DNA of 64,000 bases from Phytomonas francai (Eukaryota; Euglenozoa; Kinetoplastea; Trypanosomatida; Trypanosomatidae): NCBI GenBank assembly GCA_001766655.1, contig MJCC01000023.1:143140-207139 (forward strand). Direction: 5' to 3'. Below are positions 1-8,905 of this stretch, piece by piece. Every line of letters begins with the position of its first letter. Position 1 is the stretch's first letter. The position numbers and the translations under genes are program-made. Below the pieces are notes generated by a model that ran no database searches, was not told the origin of the DNA, and saw only the letters and a program-made list of their open reading frames with translations.

Positions 1-146
1 AGGGGGGGTGTGCCTGACAGGGAGAGGAGGGCGGATGCGTGTAACAGGGAGAGCAGGGGGGGTGTGCCTGACAGGGAGAGGAGGGCGGATGCGTGTAACA
101 GGGAGAGCAGGGGGGGTGTGCCTGACAGGGAGAGGAGGGCGGATGG
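1..146 (+). repeat. 54-bp in-frame tandem repeat, about 2.7 copies
   Basis: The unit beginning tgcctgacagggagaggagg recurs at 11, 65 and 119, an exact 54-bp period. The third copy diverges after about 28 bases. The period is a multiple of three, so the repeat adds 18 residues per copy to the protein reading through it. The array continues to the window edge and its total length is unknown. Confidence 0.9.
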
Positions 147-3100
147 GGCGAATGGGGGGGGACACAGCGTCTGCGTGGGCAGCGTGGGCGGGAGCTTCTG
201 CCTGCACTATGAGCACCACGGCCCGCACCGCGTGGTCGCCCTGCACCTCTGCCAGCTCGCCGTGGAGGCGCTGCAGCCGCGGCGGCTGCGGCCCTTCGCC
301 GTCAGCGTCGATGAGGCCGGCGGGGTCGTCGTCTACGACGTCGAGGCCGACCGCGCGGCGCGGCTCTTGACGAGGGAGCGGGAGCCTTATCGGGTGGGGT
401 GGGGGGTGGCCACGCAGGTGGTGCTCGTGGGGCCCTGCGCAGAGCTCTGCAGTGGCTGCCGTAATCAATACTCCCCAGGCATCCCCCACGCCGGCTGGAC
501 AAGGAAGAGCGGGGACGGTGAAAGCGCCGTCCCTGACGTCTACACGTCGGGCGCTCCTTTCTCGTTTTCCTCGTCGAGTAGCCGGAGTGCGATCTCGCCG
601 GGGATCGCGATGAGCTTGTTTATCTCGACGCGCGCGCGAGGGGCCTCGCCCTCCCCGCCTGGAAAAGCCTCTCCTACCCACTCCGAGTCGGGGTCGGAGG
701 GGACAGCGGCATGTGGAGTGGGTTTGGGGGATCGCATAAATTCTATAGATGAGGTGGATAATTCCAGCGTGGAAATTTGCGTGGTCTTCGTGCGTTTTTT
801 ATGGATGTCTTCCGGCGCCGCGGTGGTGCTTTCGACGATGGAGCTCCTCCGAGAGACCGCTCCGATAGCGGTGAGCGAAACTGGCGTGATTCTTTGCGCC
901 CCACCTTATTTTTTAGGCCGCCCGCTCCACGTTTTGCTTGCGCGGCCGCGCCTTCGGCTTTGGCGGGTCCGCGCCTGCACGGCTGAGATCTCGCGGGCCT
1001 TCGGAATCTACGAGGACGCCGAGGGCAGCGGCTTTGGCCGGCGCTCGCCACGGGAGTATTTTACGCGGTGGGTCCCTCTAGGCCGGCAGGTTTTACGGCA
1101 AAATCCGACGACGTCATGGTTTTGCACGGCGGCAGCGACCGACGCGGGGGTTATTCTCCTCCTTGGCCAGTCACCGCGCGATTTAACGAATCCCAGCAAG
1201 AAGGAAAAGGAAGACGAAGAACTGGAGGAGGAAGAAAAGGTTGAGGCGGAGAAGGAGGATCCCTTTCAGCGAGAGCGGCGTCAACTTGATGAGTGGCTTA
1301 ACGGGGAGGACGAAGGCCTCTCGAAAGTGGGGGGTCCGGACGAATCCAAACGCATTGCTCGCCCTTCCACCAAGGCCCGCTCGCCGGGCCGGGCTGCTTC
1401 CAGTTCCGCGGCGTTTTTCGGTGGGGTGGAAAAGCGGTATACAGTTTTGATAGAGCTCTATTCCCCTCGATCATCCTACTATTCCTCAGATTCGCAATCG
1501 CATACCCTCTCCTCGACTAGATCTCTTCAAACAGGGACTTTTGTTTTGTCGTCCCGAACGGGGCATCGCCATCAAACCACCTACGTGTCTTTGTCGGATT
1601 GTATCCGTGATATTTACCCTGATTTCGAGCATAACGCACTTCTCTTCATGACAGTCGAGAGCGACCGCCTTCTTCGGGTTTCCCTCCCTTTCCTAACGAC
1701 ACTTAGGCGCATCCCAATGGAAGGACCCTCGCGCGATGCCGGTGAGGAGGCTTTCATTCCAAAACCCTCTTCCTCAACTCCTATGCCAATTTTGAAAGCG
1801 GGGGATATGCGATGGCTTTTTTCGATGTTTTCGGAGGAGGAATCTTCTTCAAAGGGGATATGGCGGGGACCTACGAGGACGCTGGCGGAGACGATCTTCT
1901 CGGTGTCGAGTTCTCCGCAGAACGAGCCCGAAAACCCTACCGAGGCCGGATCGCAGCCTTCTGTTTTTCAGAGACTCACTTTACCGCCTGCGCTCGCGAA
2001 TAATTGGAATACGCCACCCTCTTCCGAGAAGGATTATAGCTTGCACATTGCTCGACCACTGGCTTCAGCTTTTTCATATTTTATGGGGGCCGAGGTTCCC
2101 GTGAATAAATTTGGAAAGGCTGTGATGGGAGCTGCTCCACCTGAAGAGGGCCCGCCTTTCTCCTCGTCTATCAACGTGAGCGATAAAAACGACAAAACGG
2201 AGGAGCCCCCCTCTCTAAACGGAACGGATGTCAAAGAAATGGAAGTAAAGGATGTGGGTGAGAGTATTGCGCGTTCTATTCCAACGGATAAACCACCGCC
2301 CATGGAGGAGCTTCGTGCAGAGTTACCTCGCCGTATGGAGGCAGTTTACATCGACTTCAGGCGGAACGCGCCGGGTGAAAACGCCAGACGGCGCTCACAC
2401 CGAAAGCAAAGCAGCAAACGGCGCCCACTTCCCTCGGAGAAAGAAAAAGAAGAAGACAGCGGCACTACACTGCAGTCGCCTCTTCCGGAGGACCTTCAGC
2501 AGAGCGAGTACCTTCGCGAGCAATTTCGGCAGGTACTTTCCAGCCCTCGCGGTGAGCGCGCGGGCGGGTTCAGCCCCCTGAGCGTCGATTTGGCCCCTTT
2601 CCCGCCGCCCCCCCCCTTCGAGCAGCTCGAACTCGAGGAAAGCAAAGAGCGTGATAGAATTTATTACCTCTCGAGTGATTCCCATAATAGTTTGTACATT
2701 GACTTCATCCTCACGAGAGACACCATGATCGCGAGGAATGAGGCCCGTAAACGAAAGCAAGAGGCCTTTCGCGCCGAGCAGAAGAGGCTGTACGAGCGAT
2801 TTGCGAGGGAAGACGCGCTTTCAGGGGCGACTGTGGGGTCTGCTCAGTTTATTTATCAATACCGAGAAGCTTGTGAAAATGGAGGGCTGAACGGTTTAAA
2901 TACAGAAAATTCATTTTGTTTCAGCGGCTATTTTAACTCGCTTCGTCCTCCGCGATTTATTTTAGATTTACAGGAGCGGGATAAGTGTCTATTTGAGCTC
3001 AGAGATCTGGAGATCAGACAGGAAAAAGAGTTGCAGGCGATTGATCCATTTAACACGGTAACCTTCTTTCAGAATGAGGAGCGAACCCGATTATTCCCTT

Positions 3101-3720
3101 TGTCTTCTTTAGATGATAAAACTTCCATTCCGAATTCTCACAAAGCAGAGGGGGAGGGAAATGTGAATCATTTCTCCGCGTGGAAAGCGCATCCAACGTT
3201 TCCGTTCGATGATGAGGAAGGGCGTGTGGTGGATTTAGCGATGTGGAATGCGAAAGCGGGGCTCGATTCCTTGGAAAAGAAGGAGGAATGGGTGTGGGCC
3301 TCAACATACAAGACTGAAGAGCCCGTTTTAGAGCGAGTGGATAACAATAACAGCAACAATAGCAATAACAATAGCAATGGCAATAATCGCTTTCGTAGTT
3401 TTGCTAGTTCTTTTGCTTCGCTTTCGTTTTCGTTTGCGTCGTTGTCGTCTTCTCGTGTGCAGACGTTGGGGAAGGTATTGCAGGGGTGGAAAGTGGGAGA
3501 ATGGGAGTATGCAGAGCGGTGGCCGTCAGCAGCAGAGCAGAAAGAAGGGGCTTCGTCTTCTTTTAAGTGGAGTAATGAAGATGAAAAAGAAAAGAGCGTG
3601 GTGCGTCGTCGTCGAATATCACGGCAACGGATAAATATTCGTTTAATGGCGGGGCGAGAAAACCTTTTAAAGAAGCATGAGCGCGAGCGGGAGGAGCTTC
3701 GAAAGGAATTAAATTTTTGA
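1..3720 (+). CDS. Large hypothetical protein, 5' end outside window
   Basis: The frame is open to the first base of the window and stops with TGA at 3718-3720, so at least 1239 codons are present and the true start lies upstream; the first in-window start-like codon, GTG at 10, is inside a repeat and is not a real start. The N-terminal part carries an 18-residue repeat (PDRERRADACNRESRGGV). It is followed by a stretch reminiscent of a degenerate beta-propeller blade (FAVSVDEAGGVVVYDVEAD). Further on are a Lys/Glu-rich acidic block (about 1195-1260), long Ser/Pro-rich regions, a charged helical segment near 2710-2810, an Asn/Ser homopolymer encoded by AAC/AAT/AGC triplets (3340-3388), and a basic, arginine-rich C-terminus. 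I recognise no family. Long low-complexity tracts suggest a scaffold-type protein, but that is inference. GC content falls from left to right along the gene. Confidence 0.75.
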   Translation, partial: RGGVPDRERRADACNRESRGGVPDRERRADACNRESRGGVPDRERRADGANGGGHSVCVGSVGGSFCLHYEHHGPHRVVALHLCQLAVEALQPRRLRPFAVSVDEAGGVVVYDVEADRAARLLTREREPYRVGWGVATQVVLVGPCAELCSGCRNQYSPGIPHAGWTRKSGDGESAVPDVYTSGAPFSFSSSSSRSAISPGIAMSLFISTRARGASPSPPGKASPTHSESGSEGTAACGVGLGDRINSIDEVDNSSVEICVVFVRFLWMSSGAAVVLSTMELLRETAPIAVSETGVILCAPPYFLGRPLHVLLARPRLRLWRVRACTAEISRAFGIYEDAEGSGFGRRSPREYFTRWVPLGRQVLRQNPTTSWFCTAAATDAGVILLLGQSPRDLTNPSKKEKEDEELEEEEKVEAEKEDPFQRERRQLDEWLNGEDEGLSKVGGPDESKRIARPSTKARSPGRAASSSAAFFGGVEKRYTVLIELYSPRSSYYSSDSQSHTLSSTRSLQTGTFVLSSRTGHRHQTTYVSLSDCIRDIYPDFEHNALLFMTVESDRLLRVSLPFLTTLRRIPMEGPSRDAGEEAFIPKPSSSTPMPILKAGDMRWLFSMFSEEESSSKGIWRGPTRTLAETIFSVSSSPQNEPENPTEAGSQPSVFQRLTLPPALANNWNTPPSSEKDYSLHIARPLASAFSYFMGAEVPVNKFGKAVMGAAPPEEGPPFSSSINVSDKNDKTEEPPSLNGTDVKEMEVKDVGESIARSIPTDKPPPMEELRAELPRRMEAVYIDFRRNAPGENARRRSHRKQSSKRRPLPSEKEKEEDSGTTLQSPLPEDLQQSEYLREQFRQVLSSPRGERAGGFSPLSVDLAPFPPPPPFEQLELEESKERDRIYYLSSDSHNSLYIDFILTRDTMIARNEARKRKQEAFRAEQKRLYERFAREDALSGATVGSAQFIYQYREACENGGLNGLNTENSFCFSGYFNSLRPPRFILDLQERDKCLFELRDLEIRQEKELQAIDPFNTVTFFQNEERTRLFPLSSLDDKTSIPNSHKAEGEGNVNHFSAWKAHPTFPFDDEEGRVVDLAMWNAKAGLDSLEKKEEWVWASTYKTEEPVLERVDNNNSNNSNNNSNGNNRFRSFASSFASLSFSFASLSSSRVQTLGKVLQGWKVGEWEYAERWPSAAEQKEGASSSFKWSNEDEKEKSVVRRRRISRQRINIRLMAGRENLLKKHEREREELRKELNF
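3340..3388 (+). repeat. AAC/AAT/AGC triplet repeat coding for Asn/Ser
   Basis: Imperfect trinucleotide array inside the first gene, encoding an Asn-rich tract with interspersed Ser and one Gly. Likely slippage-prone and length-variable. Confidence 0.8.
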
Positions 3721-3770
3721 AACACCTCTTTTTTCATCATCATTATTGTTGTCTTTAAAGGGAAAGGGGC

Positions 3771-3803
<33 letters not shown>

Positions 3804-4181
3804 TTGATATCATTTTTTAATGTTCATTTCTTTATTTGTACTATTTCTTTTTTTCTTATAAACTCATCGTTAACTAATCTGATTCGTTTTTTTTTTTGTC
3901 TTGTGGTTGCTTCAGTACATGACCTAAAGGGTCTTCGATATTGATGTCGTGATATTAGTGTATAGAGAATGGGGAATTGCTTGTATTATTTATTAAATTA
4001 ATATTTTCTTTCGTTTCCTGCTTCTCTCTTCCCCACCCACCTTCTTTCATTTTGATTGTTTTCCTTTGCTCTTATTCAACGGGTAGGTGAAAAGGAAGCT
4101 TCACGACCGATTTCAGTTATATCGGTACACTAATATTTAAGAAGGAAGGGGTGACGAAAAACTAACATTATTTATTTATTT
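3721..4181 (+). other. Intergenic spacer with (AG)n microsatellite
   Basis: No gene seen. Holds a perfect AG dinucleotide run at 3771-3796, then AT-rich and pyrimidine-rich sequence (for example 4013-4073) typical of a kinetoplastid 3' UTR and the splice/polyadenylation region of the next gene. Confidence 0.7.
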
Positions 4182-6056
4182 ATGCGTCGGTCGCTTTTAG
4201 TTCTTCAGCTTTCTCGTCTTTCCGTTCATCATCGGGATGCATTGCAGACTGCCAAACGTGTGGAGCGGATTCGTACGCGGCGAATGCAGGCGCGTCGCTC
4301 CACGACGAGCGAGGTCAACAAAATGCAGTACGTTTCTGCTTTTATAGAGGCTTTTAGCGCGGAGACGATGCATAAAAACCTCGTTGAGGCGCGATTTGAA
4401 TCCGCTTTAGAACATTCCCTTAAAGATAGCAGCGGGGATTCCCCTTTACTATTATCCTCCTCCTCATCGCTAACGGCGCCGGATAGTTCATTTGGATCTT
4501 GGCATGAGGCGCCTTTGCCTCTGCGTAAACACGTGCGGTCTGTGGATGTTATGAGCCATAGTGTAATTCGGGAAGCGCGAACGCCGCCGGAATGGAGTTT
4601 GGAAGGTCTCGGCCGTGCTTTACCGCTAAGAACGGAAAATATGAAGCGTTTTATGAGGTATTTAGACTTTTTAGAATCGCGTTTTGGCTCCGAGAAGTCA
4701 AGCAGACGGAACACGATAGATGTGGGAATGCTATTTTGCCGGTATGAGAGACTTCTCCAGGAGCTTGGGATTTCACATAGTAGTGGAAGGATGAGTAGGA
4801 GTGGGAATTCTATTACAGTATCAGCGCAATCCAGTTCACGATTTACTTCATCTGTGGAGGCGTTAGGTGTGTTAGAAAGGAATTTAGCTTCCTATTTACT
4901 TCAACACCTCACGCTTAGGTTAGGATGGAGGGTTGCGTTGGATTTTCTCAAACAGCTTATTCTAGATTGGAGTTCTAAACGCGAGGAGTCTACCCTTCGC
5001 GAGGATCTTTCGCAGCAGATTGCGGTTTTTGCGGAAGCCGTTCGCTACTCAAACGCAATGTCTCTGCCATCCTTCGATGAAATTGAGGATCTTCTTCAGA
5101 AATGCAAAAAAGAAATAGATTCCAAGGTCCTTTCCTCCTCCTCCACAAAAATACTGCCCTTCCCCCCTGTAGTAGCAGCTCCTATTCTTTCCATTTTAGA
5201 GGTCAATCGTTCCGGATCCTTAAAAGCTTTGGTGAGTGATTTGCAGAGGTTGGTGGAAACTTATTTAATTCATTATCAGTTTTCGAAAGGGCGGCGGCTG
5301 CGGTATCTTCCGGCGATCGCCTGGGGGGAGTATTTGCACGCCTTCCACCGCTTTGGAGCCTCACTAGAGGAAATTCAAAAATTAACGGACGAAATAACCG
5401 ATTCCACGATAACTGTAGGCTCCGAGGATTTATTGCGTAGTCCGCATGTTTGGAGGGGTTATTTCGCCTGCTGCGGTGCCGATCACGCCCTTGACGTTTA
5501 TGAGTCGAATCGCACGTACTATCGCGTGAAGGAGACCGCGGCGCTCAGCGCCGTGCTCATGGAAAGGCTTCTTTTGCTTCCACACGATAAGGAGGATCCT
5601 AGTAATAGTAAAAGGCTGGAGAAAGCGTCGACATTGTGGAAGCATCTTCAGCGTAAGAAGGATTCGCTTGTTATCGGTACCTCCAGTGTATGGGTTGCAG
5701 TCATTCGTCTGCATTTAGCTACACAGGAGCATGTAAAATTGATGAAACTTTCTGTCGATTACGAGAGCTTTTTAGTTTATTTTAGCGTCGACCTAAAATG
5801 GTGGGAGAATGAAGGGGGCTCTGAACTTTACGAAAACGCGGAAGAAATTTTCAGTAAACACGGCACTCGCCCTTTTCGAACCTTTTTTGAAAAAACTTGT
5901 ACGACATATGATTTTAAGGTTCCTCCCTCTGTGCAGAATGCTCTCCGCAAGGCGATTGGGCAGATAGCGACAAGTATTTCAACGACCAGCTCCTCTTCCA
6001 AGGATAATGATTTTTTTACCTTATCCGCCGATGATATCGCGAGCACCATGGTTTAA
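4182..6056 (+). CDS. Hypothetical protein, possibly mitochondrial, 624 aa
   Basis: ATG at 4182 is the first in-frame methionine after a pyrimidine-rich spacer. The N-terminus is rich in Arg, Ser and Leu with almost no acidic residues for the first 30 positions (starts MRRSLLVLQLSRLSVHHRD), which is compatible with a mitochondrial targeting sequence. The rest is predicted mostly helical, with leucine-rich stretches such as LASYLLQHLTLRLGWRVALD around residues 240-260 and a low-complexity serine tract near 90-100. I see no catalytic motif and recognise no family; a helical-repeat RNA-binding or mitochondrial structural protein would fit, but this is a guess. Codon use is moderate GC, unlike the GC-rich relic just downstream. 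Confidence 0.8.
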   Translation: MRRSLLVLQLSRLSVHHRDALQTAKRVERIRTRRMQARRSTTSEVNKMQYVSAFIEAFSAETMHKNLVEARFESALEHSLKDSSGDSPLLLSSSSSLTAPDSSFGSWHEAPLPLRKHVRSVDVMSHSVIREARTPPEWSLEGLGRALPLRTENMKRFMRYLDFLESRFGSEKSSRRNTIDVGMLFCRYERLLQELGISHSSGRMSRSGNSITVSAQSSSRFTSSVEALGVLERNLASYLLQHLTLRLGWRVALDFLKQLILDWSSKREESTLREDLSQQIAVFAEAVRYSNAMSLPSFDEIEDLLQKCKKEIDSKVLSSSSTKILPFPPVVAAPILSILEVNRSGSLKALVSDLQRLVETYLIHYQFSKGRRLRYLPAIAWGEYLHAFHRFGASLEEIQKLTDEITDSTITVGSEDLLRSPHVWRGYFACCGADHALDVYESNRTYYRVKETAALSAVLMERLLLLPHDKEDPSNSKRLEKASTLWKHLQRKKDSLVIGTSSVWVAVIRLHLATQEHVKLMKLSVDYESFLVYFSVDLKWWENEGGSELYENAEEIFSKHGTRPFRTFFEKTCTTYDFKVPPSVQNALRKAIGQIATSISTTSSSSKDNDFFTLSADDIASTMV

Positions 6057-6359
6057 GTAACCCCTTTCCCTTTATTGATTATTTTCTTTTCGAGTTGACA
6101 TCGTCCCTTTTACATCTGCTTTTTGTTATGGTGAAGCCATCTTCACCTGTGCGTCGCATGGCCACACGCAAAAGGTGATTGTATGCGTTCTGAACGCCTT
6201 TTTTTTTTGTCATTCTTGCGGAAGAATCCTTTAACCCACCTTTTTTCTCCCTTTTCGGCTAGCAGGCCATCGGGATCTGTATTCCGTACTCGCGCTTTTA
6301 TTGCATACTTTCATCTTCTTCTCCTATCCTTTTTTTTTTGTCCTCGATTTGTGTGGGGG
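6057..6359 (+). other. Spacer upstream of transporter pseudogene
   Basis: Contains pyrimidine runs (about 6197-6214, 6241-6260, 6312-6342) of the type that precede trans-splice sites. The frame that becomes the transporter N-terminus is open here too, but I see no homology before the ATG at 6360. Confidence 0.5.
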
Positions 6360-7804
6360 ATGGTCGTACGGGATCCTATCCGGACAGTTCAACCCCCAAT
6401 CCGTAGCCCCACTTTCCTCTCCTCCTCACGCGCATGGCGTCGGACGTCAGACCCCCCCCCTCTCCTCCTCCCCCCCGACGAGGACTTTTGCGCAAACGAA
6501 GCCCCACCGGGCCCATCGATCGCGGACGATAAATTAAAGGGCGCGTATTTCTACGAAAGCGATCCCGCGGGTGAGGAATTCGACTCCAGGGCGTACATTC
6601 GGCGGCTGGATGAGGTGCGGGCGGCCCGCGGGGCCTTTTCGCGCGCCTCGTCCCCTACGGCGTCCTGCTGGCCTCGGCCTTCACCCTGACGAGCTCCTCC
6701 GTCGCGGCCGACATCCTTTCCCTCCCCTCGGCCTTCCAAATCTCCGGCGTCGTCGTTGCCTTTTTTATTTATTATTTAATCTTCCTCGGGATACTCAACG
6801 TGTACTCGTACACCCTTCTCGCGATCGCGGGAAAGCGGACGGGGCTGCGGAGCTACGAGAAGGCGATGAGGGCGACGATGGGCGCCGGCATGGACGACTT
6901 CCTCGCCTTTTGCGTGTAGTTCCTGAGCCTCGGCACCGAGGTCTCGTACGTGATCTCGATGGGCGACGTCATCGCGACTTTTCTCGAGAACGCCCGGGAA
7001 CGTCCCGCATTGGTTTTTTTTTTTTTTTTTACCACGAAATCATCTCATCGAATTATTACGACGCGGTTGTGGTTGTGTTTGATGCACCCCCTCACCCTCC
7101 CGCGCGAGATCAACTCCCTTCGCGATTTCCCCGCGATTGCCATTTTTCTCATGACGGACTTCGTCCTCAGCGGGGTTTTGCAGGCCGTCCTGAACGGCCT
7201 AGGCGGGGATGTCGTTTATTTCCCGACCGGCCCTCGCCATTTTCATGCCCGTCTTTCTTCTCAACTCCTCAACCGCTATGAGCGCTACGAGGAGTTCTAC
7301 AAACGCACGGTAAAAGGTTTACCTTTAACGGGCGGCCTCAGCGTGGGCGTTTACTTTATTTTGTATTCCTTTGTGGGGCTTTTTGGCTATCTCGACTTCG
7401 GCCCCGCGTTCGCCGGCATCGCGTTGAGGCTTTACAACCCGATTTAAGGGCCTTTTATGCGGGCTTCGTCCGGGATTCTGAGGCTTCCGATGATGCGTGG
7501 GATGCGGACTCCGCAGGATCCCGGCCCGCGAGGCGATTTACCACGTCGACGGCAAGACAATCGCGTGGTGGAAAGCCGCCCTTATCGTGAGCGCGATGGC
7601 GGTTTGTTCGCCCGTCGGGGGGCTTTCCGGTGGGTTTATTTCGTATGGGTTTTTCCCGCGCTGACGTACATGTACTCGGGGAATGGGACGCGGCGGGCGG
7701 TAGGGTGGTCTCGCTATTTTATAACCGATCTTTTGCTCATCTGCGGGGTCGTCGGCGTCGTCTTCGGGACCATCTCGACTATTTATGGGGAGTTTAGTTC
7801 CTAG
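6360..7804 (+). pseudogene. Amino acid transporter (AAAP/AAT family) pseudogene
   Basis: Conceptual translation gives the trypanosomatid amino-acid permease pattern in order: a hydrophilic N-terminus ending near RAYIRRLDEVR (frame 3); then, in frame 2 from about 6653, SAFTLTSSSVAADILSLPSA, YSYTLLAIAGKRTGLRSYEK and FLSLGTEVSYVISMGDV; then the LPREINSLR motif, YFILYSFVGLFGYLDFG, and a C-terminal MYSG...VVFGTISTIYGEF. Lesions: a frameshift near 6640-6655; TAG at 6917-6919 where the family usually has Trp; a run of 17 T at 7014-7030; compensating frame changes around 7225-7265; TAA at 7444-7446; and a segment read only in frame 3 (7533-7661, with AIYHVDGKTIAWWKAA) before returning to frame 2. With this many breaks it cannot encode a permease. 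It is recent enough for most membrane segments to remain recognisable, and it keeps the GC-rich codon use of a once-functional gene. Confidence 0.9.
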
Positions 7805-8905
7805 AGCAATGGGGGGCTCCTCGCGTGGGAGGGTTTGGTATCGATTATTCAAGCAATCATAACAGTTTTAGTAATAATGGATGACAAGGAGTAAAATAAT
7901 AACACATGATATTAATGCTACTATTCACGTTATGCAGCTTTAAGGATACGGGTTAGTGGGTTAATCCTATACATATGTATATACATATATGTATACAAGT
8001 ATACACTCGTAGCCCATAGTTATATTCTGATTACATATGCAAGGGTCAGTTATGATGTGAATTTCTCTTTTTATTTCGAAAACAGCCTACCTAATTACGG
8101 CTGCTGCTTTGTGTAAAAGATATATACTACGGCGTTGCGGAATATGGAAGGTTGAAAAGTTGACGAAAGAGGGAAAATACGCGATTTTCTCACGGGACCT
8201 TATAAAATTGCCTACCGGTTGTGCTATAGAATAAATTCGTAATACTAATAATGAATACATGCATGCATATCTATAATTGATCCTTACTGCTTTAGGCTGG
8301 CGATATTTTCTTTATAGGGATAGTTTCTTTTTCTCCCGTTTCAATGAATGGTGAAAATGGGAAAAAAAAAGGTAGCTTTTTTAAAATTACTTTTCTTTTT
8401 TAAAAATAATAATGTCCAACTGAATCTATTCTTAGCTTCTTTTTCTTTTCCAGTTAATTTTATTGAATTATTTTCACTGTTAATGGATTTTATTATTATT
8501 ATTAATTAATATTTCATTGGTGTGCTTGATTCCTTTCTTCGTTTGTGACGGAAAGGCACCAACTGAAGATGTATACTCTTTTTTCGTGGCGGAAAAATGT
8601 ATCGTTTCCCTTTTTTATACTTCGAATAGGTCTGAATTCACCGTGCTTATATTTCTCTATTTTATGATAGTTGCATTTTGTTCGTTATTCCTTTTGCCCA
8701 TTTTTCCCATTTTCTATGAACCTTTTTGCATTTCTCACAGGTTAAGTGATTTTAGGTTTTCAGAACAAATCACGGGGCCCCAGGTGTATCGTGGAAACGA
8801 AACGTAACGTAACCTGGAGGTGAGAAGAGCAGCGTATTATTATTTACGTTTCTTCTTGGGAATTTTTGGAACCGACTCCAATCATAGAAAAACCGAATAG
8901 CATTG
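7805..8905 (+). other. AT-rich intergenic region, 1.1 kb
   Basis: No convincing gene. Holds an alternating purine-pyrimidine stretch rich in tatgtatatacatatatg (about 7970-8007), several A/T homopolymers, and scattered pyrimidine tracts up to the next gene. The 96-codon open frame at 8517-8807 has no ATG start and T-rich composition, so I do not call it. Confidence 0.6.

Noticed and set aside
6917..6919. TAG at a conserved Trp position as evidence of stop-codon reassignment
   Set aside because: The same gene has several frameshifts, and all other genes here end in normal TAA, TAG or TGA without internal stops. Decay is the simpler reading.
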